The notes beneath the pieces were generated by a model. It was not told the DNA's origin and did not search any database. It worked only from the letters and a program-made list of their open reading frames with translations. Shown here piece by piece: positions 1-5,925 of a DNA stretch of 5,925 nt. Position 1 is the first letter of the stretch, and each line of letters opens with the position of its first letter. The stretch lies in the NCBI GenBank assembly GCA_035353395.1, contig DAOPZL010000099.1, positions 1-5,925 on the forward strand, in the 5' to 3' direction. The DNA is from UBA1801 sp035353395. GTDB taxonomy: Bacteria; Acidobacteriota; Holophagae; Holophagales; Holophagaceae. The position numbers and the translations under genes are program-made.

Positions 1-260
1 TGGACGCCCGCATCGAGGCCTTCGGCGCCCGGGCCGTCACCGTGGACGGCCACGACCCCGAGGCCCTGGACGCCGCCGCCCGCCTCGCGCGGGACGGCCG
101 CGCCCTGGTAGTCCTCTGCGCCACCGATCCCTGCCGGGGCGTGCCCCTCCTGGAGCAGCGCCGCCCCAAGCTCCACTACGTGCGCTTCGCCTCCCCCGCG
201 GAACGGGAGGCGTACCGCCAGTGCTACGAAACCATGCGGGACGCCGCGTCCCGGGGGTGA
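1..260 (+). CDS. Transketolase, N-terminal (TPP-binding) subunit, 3' end only
   Basis: This is the last 85 residues of a thiamine-diphosphate enzyme; the frame begins at base 3 and the gene starts upstream. What is seen: 'RIEAFGARAVTVDGHD' matches the stretch after the TPP domain of split transketolases (usual form 'afGw.v..vdGHD'), followed by a helix and a hydrophobic strand (ALVVLCAT). The usual 'KT.kG.G' motif after that strand is replaced by 'ATDPCRGV'. The usual 'WHG' near the end appears as 'LHY', leaving one histidine where transketolases have a substrate-contacting one. The TPP motif (GDG...N) would lie upstream and cannot be checked. The gene ends 3 nt before the C-terminal subunit gene, as expected when the two subunits form one enzyme. 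The family call rests mainly on the VDGHD block and the neighbour. The substrate is unknown, and the altered motifs argue against a housekeeping transketolase. Confidence 0.8.
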   Translation, partial: DARIEAFGARAVTVDGHDPEALDAAARLARDGRALVVLCATDPCRGVPLLEQRRPKLHYVRFASPAEREAYRQCYETMRDAASRG

Positions 261-263
261 ACG

Positions 264-1271
264 ATGGACATCCGAACCAAGGTGCATGCCAGCAATCTCG
301 TCGAATGGGCCCGGCACCGGCCCGAAGTGGTGGTCCTCTCCGCCGACCTGACGGGCTCCACCGAGATCGCCGAGTTCCAGGGCGCCTATCCGGACCGGTT
401 CTTCTCCATGGGCATCGCCGAGCAGAACATGATCAGCTTCGCGGCCGGGCTGGCCCGGGAGGGGTACGTCCCCCTGGTCCACACCTTCGCGGTCTTCATC
501 TACCGCCAGGCCCTGAACCAGATCGTGTCCTCCGTGGCCTACTCCAACCTGCCCGTGAAGTTCTTCGGCTTCCTGCCCGGGATCACCACCCCCGGCGGCG
601 CCACCCACCAGGCCATCGAGGACGTGGCGGTGATGCGGGCCGTGCCCAACATGACCGTCCTGGAGACCGGGGACGCCACGGAGGTGGAGACGATCCTGGA
701 CCCCGTCCTGGCGGTGGACGGCCCGGTCTACGTCCGGATGCTCCGCGGCGAGATCCCGCGCCTCTTCAGTCCGGCCGAGCCCTTCGCCCTGGACCGGGTC
801 CGCACCCTCTCCCGGGGCGGGGACATCACCCTCCTCAGCTCGGGCATCTGCACGGAGGAGGCCATGCGCGCCACCGCGGTCCTGCGAGCCCGGGGCGTGG
901 GCGTGACCCATCTGCACGTCTCGACCCACAAGCCCTTCGGGGACCCGGCCATCCTGGAGGCCCTGGCCTCGGCCCGGCACGGGGTGGTCACCATGGAGAA
1001 CCACACGATCGTGGGCGGCCTGGGCTCGGCGGTGGCCGAGGTGATGGCCGAGCACGGCCTGGGCAAGCGCCTGGTCCGGGTGGGCCTCCGGGACACCTTC
1101 GCCCACGGCGGCTCCAGGCCCTACCTCATGAGGAAGTACGGCCTGGACGCCATGGCCCTGGTGCGGAGCATCGGGAGCCTGGTGGGGCAGGACCTCGGCA
1201 TCCAAGAAGAGGAGCTCGAGGCGGTCCGTCTCGAGGCGGTCCACAGCCTGGCCAAGGTGGAGGCCCTGTGA
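264..1271 (+). CDS. Transketolase, C-terminal (pyrimidine-binding) subunit
   Basis: This 335-residue protein is the second half of a split transketolase, the usual length for that subunit. The pyrimidine-binding domain covers about residues 3-165. It carries the cofactor-activating glutamate E53 in 'GIAEQNM' and the active-site histidine H115 in 'GATHQAIEDVA'. The C-terminal domain, about residues 185-320, has 'MENH' (244-247) and 'GGLGSAVAE' (251-259). Family knowledge: these enzymes transfer a two-carbon ketol unit between sugar phosphates in the cytoplasm. The loop before H115 reads 'GFLPGITTPGGATH'. Classical transketolases have 'THAGITVGEDGATH' or similar, so by eye alignment the loop's His and Asp that contact the sugar hydroxyls are missing. 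'FTRR' is replaced by 'IYRQ' (79-82). This suggests a non-standard substrate, for example a branched or 1-substituted ketose phosphate. The ATG at 264 follows a GGGGGTGA purine run and lies 3 nt after the partner's stop. Family call firm; substrate unknown. Confidence 0.93.
   Translation: MDIRTKVHASNLVEWARHRPEVVVLSADLTGSTEIAEFQGAYPDRFFSMGIAEQNMISFAAGLAREGYVPLVHTFAVFIYRQALNQIVSSVAYSNLPVKFFGFLPGITTPGGATHQAIEDVAVMRAVPNMTVLETGDATEVETILDPVLAVDGPVYVRMLRGEIPRLFSPAEPFALDRVRTLSRGGDITLLSSGICTEEAMRATAVLRARGVGVTHLHVSTHKPFGDPAILEALASARHGVVTMENHTIVGGLGSAVAEVMAEHGLGKRLVRVGLRDTFAHGGSRPYLMRKYGLDAMALVRSIGSLVGQDLGIQEEELEAVRLEAVHSLAKVEAL
1259..1270 (+). promoter_or_regulatory. Ribosome binding site and overlapping GTG start of the RLP gene
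   Basis: GGAGG at 1259-1263 lies 4 nt before GTG at 1268. The GTG shares bases with the TGA stop of the transketolase C subunit (GTGA, 1268-1271), giving a 4-nt overlap typical of translational coupling. This fixes the RLP start. The open frame continues far upstream, but that part is a composition-driven shadow of the transketolase gene. Confidence 0.75.
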
Positions 1272-2401
1272 CGCCCCTCCTCCTCTCCGGCGAGCGCTTC
1301 CGCGTCGACTACCGAGTCTCCGGGACCGAAGCGGAGGCCCGGGCCAAGGCCGAGGCCATCTGCGTCGAGCAGACCGTGGAATTCCCGAGGGAGCTGCTGC
1401 CCGCCGGACCGATCCCCGACGAGATCGTGGGCCGGGTGGAAGCCTTCGAGCCCGAAGACCCGGCGGCCTTCCGGATCCGCATCTCGTACGCGGTGGAGTG
1501 CGCCGGGGGCGACCTGGTGCAGCTCCTCAACGTGGTCTTCGGCAACATCAGCCTCATGCCGGGCATCCGGGTGGTGGACCTCGACCTGCCCGAAGCGGTG
1601 ACCCGCTGGTTTGGGGGCCCCCGCTTCGGCCGGGAGGGGCTCCGGGAGCTCTGCGGCGTTCGCCGCCGGCCGCTCCTCTGCAGCGCCCTGAAGCCCATGG
1701 GCCTCTCGGCCCGGGACCTGGCCGCCCAGGCCCATGCCTTCGCCCTGGGAGGCATCGACCTGATCAAGGACGACCACGGCCTCTCGGACCAGCCCTTCTG
1801 CCGCTACGAGGACCGCGTGGCCGCCTGCGCCGAGGCGGTGGCCCGCGCCAACCGGATCACCGGAGGCCGCACCCTCTACCTGCCCCACGTTTCCGGCCCA
1901 GCCGACCAGGTCTTCGCCCGTGCCCGCCGGGCCAAGGATGCGGGCGCCGGCGGCCTCCTGGTCTGCCCGGCCCTCGTCGGCTTCGACACGATGCGCTGCC
2001 TGGCCGAGGACGATTCCCTGGCCCTGCCCGTGATGGCCCATCCCGCCTTCGGGGGCAGCCTGGTGTCCGCCCCGGGCAACGGGTTCTCCCACGGCGCCCT
2101 CTTCGGCGCCCTCACCCGCCTCGCCGGGGCGGACCTGTCGGTCTACCCCAACTTCGGGGGACGTTTCTCGTTCTCGCGCGAAGAGTGCGTGGAGATCGCC
2201 GAGGCCACCCGGGCCCCGCTGGGCGGCCTGGCCCCGAGCTTCCCGGCCCCCGGGGGCGGCATGACCACGGACCGCGCCCGGGACCTGGTCGAGGTCTACG
2301 GCCGGGACTTCGCCCTCCTGATCGGCGGCGGCCTGCACCGCCGCGGACCCGACCTTGCGGACAACGTCCGGCACTTCGTCGGTCTCCTGGAGGCCCTGTA
2401 G
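1268..2401 (+). CDS. RuBisCO-like protein (form IV RLP), not a carboxylase
   Basis: This 377-residue protein has the RuBisCO large-chain fold: an N-terminal domain (about 10-125) with 'NISLMPGIRVVDLDLP', then a TIM barrel. Matches to RuBisCO by eye: 'ALKPMGLS' holds K142 (Lys175 region); 'GGIDLIKDDHGLSDQPF' holds K167 (carbamylated Lys201) and D169 (Asp203), but His170 replaces Glu204; 'MAHPAF' holds H258 (His294), with Pro in place of phosphate-binding Arg295. The His327 position is a hydrophobic residue in 'GADLSVYPNFGG', and loop-6 Lys334 is absent. Phosphate-site glycines remain in 'GGGM' and 'LIGGGLH'. Loss of the second phosphate site plus Lys334 rules out CO2 fixation and fits a substrate with one phosphate. 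Known RLP activities are DK-MTP-1-P enolase (MtnW), the R. rubrum 5-methylthioribulose-1-P isomerase, and decarboxylase or hydrolase steps of apiose catabolism. MtnW enolases, as I recall them, have KDDE, so KDDH argues against MtnW. Adjacent mtnA favours a 5-methylthio- or 5-deoxyribulose-1-P substrate; the split transketolase also fits apiose-type chemistry. Confidence 0.93.
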   Translation: MTPLLLSGERFRVDYRVSGTEAEARAKAEAICVEQTVEFPRELLPAGPIPDEIVGRVEAFEPEDPAAFRIRISYAVECAGGDLVQLLNVVFGNISLMPGIRVVDLDLPEAVTRWFGGPRFGREGLRELCGVRRRPLLCSALKPMGLSARDLAAQAHAFALGGIDLIKDDHGLSDQPFCRYEDRVAACAEAVARANRITGGRTLYLPHVSGPADQVFARARRAKDAGAGGLLVCPALVGFDTMRCLAEDDSLALPVMAHPAFGGSLVSAPGNGFSHGALFGALTRLAGADLSVYPNFGGRFSFSREECVEIAEATRAPLGGLAPSFPAPGGGMTTDRARDLVEVYGRDFALLIGGGLHRRGPDLADNVRHFVGLLEAL

Positions 2402-2408
2402 GAACACC

Positions 2409-3535
2409 ATGCCACGCTACAGCTACGAGAGCATCGTCACCGTCGCGAACCTCTACTACATCGAGCGGCTCACCCAGAAGGAGATCGCCGACCGCATGGG
2501 CATCTCCCGGGTGGCCGTCACCCGGATGCTCAAGCGGGCGGACGAGGAAGGCCTCGTGCAGATCACCGTGAACCGGCCCCTCTCCGACAGCCTGGCCCTG
2601 GCCCTGCGCCTCGAGCGGGAGCTGGGGCTCCGGACCGTGCGGGTCGCCGAGACCGGCGCCACGGTCGAGGACACCCTGGAGAACCTCGGCCGGGAAGGGG
2701 GAGACCTGCTCTCCCGCCTCGCCCTGCCCGGCAAGCGGATCGGCGCGGCCTGGAGCCGCACCCTCAGCGCCATGCTGCCCTTCGTGCGCCGCCCGTCCCG
2801 GCCACCCCTGTGCGTCAACGAGCTGGCAGGCACCTACCTCGACCCGAGCATGCCCTACGGCGTCTCCTGGAAGCTGGCCGAGAAGCTGGGCTCTCCCCTG
2901 GAGACCATCCCGGCCCCCGTGCTCGTGCAGAGCGCCCAGGCCAAGGCCCTCATCGTGGCGGAGAAGCCGGTGGCCAGCGCCTTCGAGAACGCCGCCCGCG
3001 TGGATGTGGCCTTCGTCGGCATCGGGGATCTCTCCCCCGATTCCAGCCTGCGCAGGACCGGTTACATGGACGACGAGCAGCTGCGGGAGCTGGAAGCCAA
3101 GGGCGCCGTGGGGGACATCCTCATGCGCTACTTCGACGCCCGGGGCCGGCGCGTGCCCGTCTCCTTCGAGGACCGGATCGTGTCCCTGGCGTGGCCGCGG
3201 ATCCGGGAACTCCCCTTCGTGGTCGGGATCGCCTTCGGCCCGTCCAAGCTCGCGGCGCTCCGGGGCGCCATCCAGGGCCGGCNNNNNNNNNNNNNNNNNN
3301 NNNNNNNNNNNNNNNNNNNNNNNNNNNNNNNNNNNNNNNNNNNNNNNNNNNNNNNNNNNNNNNNNNNNNNNNNNNNNNNNNNATCGCCTTCGGCCCGTCC
3401 AAGCTCGCGGCGCTCCGGGGCGCCATCCAGGGCCGGCTCATCCACGCCCTCGTCACCGACCGCGCCACCGCCGAGGCCCTCCTGGAGCCGGGCAGGCCCG
3501 GTTTTCCCCAGGAATCCGGCCGCGCCGGGGCGTGA
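2409..3535 (+). CDS. SorC-family transcriptional regulator (interrupted by assembly gap)
   Basis: The N-terminus holds a helix-turn-helix of the SorC/DeoR type (about residues 5-50, with 'LTQKEIADRMGISRVAVTRM'). A sugar-binding effector domain follows (about 58-323), with the family blocks 'VDVAFVGIGDL', 'GAVGDILMRYFDARG' and 'LIHALVTDRATAEALL'. As printed, the frame breaks at the N gap. Removing 155 bases (100 N plus one copy of the flanking 55-base duplicate) joins the two parts in frame and gives 323 residues, the normal SorC length, so the gene is very likely intact. SorC proteins bind DNA and usually respond to a phosphorylated sugar. Position inside the operon, 7 nt after the RLP gene and 16 nt before mtnA, suggests it controls this operon with a pathway sugar phosphate as effector. 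That role is inference. ATG 2409 is preceded by AGGA at 2400-2403, 5 nt upstream. Confidence 0.9.
3228..3282 (+). repeat. 55-base contig-end duplicate, left copy
   Basis: These 55 bases abut the N gap and are identical to 3383-3437. In the regulator frame they encode 'IAFGPSKLAALRGAIQGR' plus one base. An exact 55-base identity ending at both gap edges is what two unmerged contigs sharing one k-mer (k=55) would leave. It is best read as an assembly artefact, not a genomic repeat. Confidence 0.97.
3283..3382. other. Assembly gap (100 N, placeholder length)
   Basis: Exactly 100 N separate two copies of the same 55 bases. The round number marks a default scaffold gap, not a measured distance. 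The gap lies inside the SorC regulator and breaks its frame; true missing sequence is probably none. Confidence 0.98.
3383..3437 (+). repeat. 55-base contig-end duplicate, right copy
   Basis: Identical to 3228-3282. It encodes the same regulator residues in a shifted frame relative to the left side, and continues directly into the regulator's true C-terminus ('LIHALVTDRATAEALL'). Confidence 0.97.
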
Positions 3536-3551
3536 GCCCAGGGAGGAACCC

Positions 3552-4610
3552 ATGAACGAACCCCGCATGATCGAAGCCGTCCGCCTGGACGATGCGACCG
3601 GCGAGTTGGTCCTCCTGGACCAGACGCGCCTGCCCAACGAGACGCGGTTCCTTCGCCTGCGGGATCTCCGCGACATCTGGGAAGCCATCGCGAAGCTGCG
3701 GGTGCGCGGCGCTCCGGCCATCGGCATCGCGGCTGCGTACGGGGTCTACCTGGCCGTCCGGGATTCTGCGGCTCCCGACTGGGCGGGCCTGGCGGCTGGA
3801 TTCCGGGCGTCGAAGGCGTACCTCGCCTCCTCCCGTCCCACGGCCGTCAACCTGTTCTGGGCCCTGGACCGCATGGAGCGCCGCCTGGACGCCCTGGCGG
3901 GCGAGGCCCCCGAGGCCGTGAAGCGGGGCCTGCGGGAGGAGGCCGAGGCGATCCGCGCCGAAGACGAGGCCGTGTGCCGCGCCATCGGCGAGCACGCCCT
4001 CACCCTGCTCGGCCGCGGCTGGGGTCTCCTCACCCACTGCAACGCCGGCACCATCGCCACCTCCCGCTACGGGACCGCCCTGGCGCCCATCTACCTGGGC
4101 TCCGAGCGCGGCTACAGGTTCAAGGTCTACGCCGACGAGACCCGCCCCCTCCTCCAGGGCGCGCGGCTCACCGCCTGGGAACTGCAGGCCGCCGGCATCG
4201 ACGTGACCCTGATCTGCGACAACATGGCCTCCTTCGTGATGCAGCGGGGCCTGGTGCAGGCCGTCCTCGTGGGCTGCGACCGGGTGGCGGCCAACGGCGA
4301 CACCGCGAACAAGATCGGGACTTCCGGCGTGGCGATCCTGGCCAGGCACTACGGCATCCCCTTCTACGTCCACGCGCCGCTCTCGACCCTGGATCCGGCC
4401 TGCCCCGGCGGCCCCGCGATCCACATCGAGGAACGCGCCCCGGAGGAGGTCACCAGCCTGTGGTACGAGAAGCCCATGGCGCCCGCCGGCGTCCAGGTGC
4501 TCAACCCCGCCTTCGACGTCACGGACGCTTCCTTGATCACGGCGATCATCAGCGAGAAGGGGATCGCCAGGCCGCCCTACACGGACAGTCTGGGCGCCTG
4601 GTTCCGATAG
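3552..4610 (+). CDS. mtnA: S-methyl-5-thioribose-1-phosphate isomerase
   Basis: This 352-residue cytoplasmic enzyme interconverts 5-methylthioribose-1-P and 5-methylthioribulose-1-P in methionine salvage. The same family also isomerises 5-deoxyribose-1-P in 5-deoxyadenosine salvage. Full length, with family blocks in order: 'LDQTRLP' (22-28), 'RGAPAIG' (52-58), 'RPTAVNLFWAL' (95-105), 'THCNAG' with catalytic Cys163, 'ADETRPLLQGARLTAWEL' (194-211), 'DNMA' (223-226), 'CDRVAANGDTANKIGT' with catalytic Asp243, 'IEER' (292-295), and 'NPAFDVT' (318-324) before 'LITAIISEKGI'. Both catalytic residues of the characterised Bacillus enzyme (Cys160, Asp240) are present. The only mild oddity is Cys at 242 where Ala is usual. 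It is separated from eIF2B-type relatives and ribose-1,5-bisphosphate isomerase by the whole set of MtnA motifs. ATG 3552 follows GGAGG at 3542-3546, 5 nt upstream. No mtnB, mtnX, mtnD or kinase gene lies in the window, so a classical methionine-salvage cluster is not shown here. Confidence 0.94.
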   Translation: MNEPRMIEAVRLDDATGELVLLDQTRLPNETRFLRLRDLRDIWEAIAKLRVRGAPAIGIAAAYGVYLAVRDSAAPDWAGLAAGFRASKAYLASSRPTAVNLFWALDRMERRLDALAGEAPEAVKRGLREEAEAIRAEDEAVCRAIGEHALTLLGRGWGLLTHCNAGTIATSRYGTALAPIYLGSERGYRFKVYADETRPLLQGARLTAWELQAAGIDVTLICDNMASFVMQRGLVQAVLVGCDRVAANGDTANKIGTSGVAILARHYGIPFYVHAPLSTLDPACPGGPAIHIEERAPEEVTSLWYEKPMAPAGVQVLNPAFDVTDASLITAIISEKGIARPPYTDSLGAWFR

Positions 4611-4792
4611 ACAGCCGGCCCCGGGCAGGTTTCTGGAGGGGGGCCCGAGCGAGAAGCCGCAGGTCTCTTCCTGGGGGACTGGCGAGGATTGGCGTACGCA
4701 AGCACAGGCAAGACTCACAGGAACTTCTGGACAGGGCTGGGGACGCCGATACATCAATACCGTCGATTCCCCGGACCTTGCGAGTGAGGGAC
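4611..4792 (+). other. Intergenic region between mtnA and the sensor kinase gene
   Basis: These 182 bases carry no convincing gene and look somewhat less GC-rich than the coding sequence around them. A GC-only inverted repeat (GGCCCC at 4617-4622 with GGGGCC at 4640-4645, 17-nt loop) could fold just after mtnA, but it has no T-run, so an intrinsic terminator is doubtful. A weak promoter-like pair, TGGACA (4728-4733) and TACATC (4750-4755) with a 16-nt spacer, precedes the kinase gene; the second box matches the consensus poorly. The length and lower coding character suggest the kinase is transcribed separately. Confidence 0.4.
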
Positions 4793-4795
4793 ATG
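4784..4795 (+). promoter_or_regulatory. Start region of the sensor kinase gene
   Basis: GAGGG at 4786-4790 sits only 2-3 nt before ATG 4793, closer than usual. An in-frame GTG lies at 4784, three codons upstream, but its own upstream sequence has no clear purine-rich site. ATG 4793 is preferred; the difference would be only three residues. Confidence 0.45.
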
Positions 4796-5925
4796 GATAC
4801 CCAGATCGGCTCAACGGCGATTCCCGACTTGGCGGAGGCCGCCAGTGCCATCGAGGCGTGGAGTGCGGAGGTCGATCCCGGGGACTGGGAACTGGAGATC
4901 CTGCTCAACGCCCCGGTGCTCCGGTCCCTGATGGAGGACTTCGCCAGGATCACATGCACGGCGACAGCCATCCTGGATCTCAAGGGCAAGGTCCTGGTGG
5001 CGGTGGGCTGGCAGGATATCTGCACGAAGTATCACCGGATCCATGCCGGCACTTCCAAGGCTTGCACCGAGAGCGATCTCTACTTGGCCGGCCACGTGGA
5101 GCGCGGCAATTACGTGGCCTACAAGTGCCAGAGCGGCCTCTGGGATGTGGTGACGCCTCTGTACCTGGGCGACCACCACATGGGGAACATCTACACCGGC
5201 CAGTTCTTCTATGACGACGAGGCCATCGACCGGACCTTCTTCGAAGGCCAGGCCGAGCGTTTCGGTTTCGACAAGGCGACCTACCTGGAGGCCCTGGACC
5301 GCGTGCCGCGCTTCAGCCGGGCCAAGGTCAAGCAGCTCATGGATTTCCTGGTGAAGTTCACGGACCTGGTTTCCAGGTTGACGCTCAGCAACATCCGTTC
5401 GGCCGCCTTCATCCGGGAGCAGGCCCGTTCGGCCTCCGCCCTGCGCAAGTCCGAGGCGGAGCTGCGGGAAAACCGGGCGATGCTGGCCATGATCCTGGAC
5501 ACCATCCCCCAGGCGGTGTTCTGGAAGGATCTGGAGGGGCGCTACCTGGGATGCAACCGCGCCTTTGCCCAGACGGTGGGGCTCCCGGATCCCTCCATGG
5601 TCCTGGGAAAGACGGATTTCGACCTGCCCTGGCCCCGGGAAGAGGCCGAGGCCTACCGGGCCGATGATCAAGCGGTGCTCCTGAGCCGCCGGCCCAGGCT
5701 CCACATCGTCGAGCCCCTGCAGCAGGCCGATGGGCGCCGGCAGCAGATCGAGACATCCAAGGTGCCCCTTCTGGATGCCGAGGGGACCCCCTTTGCCGTG
5801 CTGGGCATCTTCGATGACATCACCGACCGCAAGCAGGCGGAGGAAGATCGGGCCCGGCTTCAGAGCCAGCTCCAGCAGGTCCAGAAGATGGAGAGCCTGG
5901 GCAACCTGGCGGGGGGCGTGGCCCA
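4793..5925 (+). CDS. PocR-PAS sensor histidine kinase, 5' part (runs off window)
   Basis: 377 residues are visible and the frame is open to the window end. Domain order: a PocR ligand-binding domain (about 38-198) with cysteines C77, C91 and C112 in 'DICTKYH', 'CTESD' and 'KCQSGLWDVVTPLYLG', then 'GNIYTGQFF' (131-139). A charged helical linker (about 200-228, 'LRKSEAELRENRAML') follows. A PAS domain (about 229-345) has 'DTIPQAVFWKD', 'GRYLGCNRAFA', 'LGKTDFDLPW' and the ending 'GIFDDITDRK'. The start of a HisKA dimerisation helix (about 353-377) ends at 'KMESLGNLAGGVA'. The expected next residues, H-D with the phospho-accepting histidine, are just outside the window. No signal peptide or membrane segment is visible, so the sensor is probably cytoplasmic. 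Family knowledge: PocR domains bind small organic molecules (propanediol in the founding protein). The ligand here is unknown, and a link to the upstream operon is only positional. A response regulator or receiver domain may follow. Confidence 0.9.
   Translation, partial: MDTQIGSTAIPDLAEAASAIEAWSAEVDPGDWELEILLNAPVLRSLMEDFARITCTATAILDLKGKVLVAVGWQDICTKYHRIHAGTSKACTESDLYLAGHVERGNYVAYKCQSGLWDVVTPLYLGDHHMGNIYTGQFFYDDEAIDRTFFEGQAERFGFDKATYLEALDRVPRFSRAKVKQLMDFLVKFTDLVSRLTLSNIRSAAFIREQARSASALRKSEAELRENRAMLAMILDTIPQAVFWKDLEGRYLGCNRAFAQTVGLPDPSMVLGKTDFDLPWPREEAEAYRADDQAVLLSRRPRLHIVEPLQQADGRRQQIETSKVPLLDAEGTPFAVLGIFDDITDRKQAEEDRARLQSQLQQVQKMESLGNLAGGVA

Noticed and set aside
221..1267. Upstream extension of the RLP open frame (frame open from 221)
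   Set aside because: It overlaps the well-supported transketolase subunit in another frame and its translation is low-complexity Gly/Arg/Pro-rich, typical of a GC-rich shadow. The RLP homology begins right after GTG 1268.
1268..2401. True carbon-fixing RuBisCO
   Set aside because: It is too short (377 residues versus about 460 or more), lacks the loop-6 Lys334, and has the metal-site Glu and the phosphate-binding Arg/His replaced.
1121..2410. Long antisense open frame (429 codons) opposite the RLP gene
   Set aside because: It is the complement-frame shadow of a high-GC gene. The translation shows no recognisable domain, while the + strand has clear RLP motifs.
3228..3437. A biological tandem duplication or small mobile insertion in the regulator
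   Set aside because: The duplicate ends exactly at both gap edges, the gap is exactly 100 N, and a single copy restores the frame. This is the signature of unmerged contigs sharing a k-mer.
2355..4610. Single 751-residue frame fusing the SorC regulator to mtnA
   Set aside because: The fusion depends on reading through 100 N and a duplicated 55-mer. After correcting the gap, the regulator ends at 3535 and mtnA has its own ribosome site and ATG at 3552.
4617..4645. Intrinsic terminator after mtnA
   Set aside because: The 6-bp GC stem has a long 17-nt loop and no T-run, and chance stems are common at this GC content.
3453..4814. Long antisense open frame (453 codons) opposite mtnA
   Set aside because: Same composition effect. 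MtnA motifs on the + strand are unambiguous and the antisense frame crosses gene boundaries without any family match.
4811..5704. Antisense open frame (297 codons) opposite the sensor kinase gene
   Set aside because: The + strand encodes clear PocR and PAS domains without interruption to the window end; the antisense product is featureless.

Overview
This window is a high-GC bacterial segment with every recognisable gene on the + strand. It probably comes from a draft or metagenome assembly, because it contains a 100-N scaffold gap. The codons are strongly biased to G/C in third positions. The last gene is a PocR-PAS sensor kinase with a 'KMESLGNLAGGVA' lead-in to its H-box, a style I associate from memory with Acidobacteriota such as Holophaga or Geothrix. 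That taxonomic guess is weak.

Layout: (1) 1-260 is the 3' end of a transketolase N-terminal subunit. (2) 264-1271 is the partner transketolase C-terminal subunit. (3) 1268-2401 is a RuBisCO-like protein (RLP, form IV) that starts on a GTG overlapping the previous stop. (4) 2409-3535 is a SorC-family sugar-phosphate-responsive regulator, interrupted by the N gap. (5) 3552-4610 is mtnA, 5-methylthioribose-1-phosphate isomerase. Intergenic distances of -4 to 16 nt indicate one operon. (6) 4611-4792 is an intergenic region that probably separates two transcription units. (7) 4793-5925 is the 5' part of a PocR-PAS sensor histidine kinase, cut by the window edge just before the expected phospho-accepting histidine.

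How the genes may work together: MtnA converts an aldose 1-phosphate (5-methylthioribose-1-P, or 5-deoxyribose-1-P) to the ketose 1-phosphate. An RLP of the Rhodospirillum rubrum type could move the carbonyl along that ketose to give a 1-substituted xylulose 5-phosphate. A divergent split transketolase could then cleave the C2-C3 bond or transfer the fragment. A SorC regulator sensing a phosphorylated sugar would control the set. I do not know this gene combination as a described pathway. The enzyme families are read from the sequence; the pathway is inference. An RLP plus split transketolase also resembles branched-pentose (D-apiose) catabolism, which is the main alternative.

The N gap is almost certainly artificial. 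The 55 bases to its left are repeated exactly to its right, and removing the 100 N plus one 55-base copy restores an intact 323-residue regulator.
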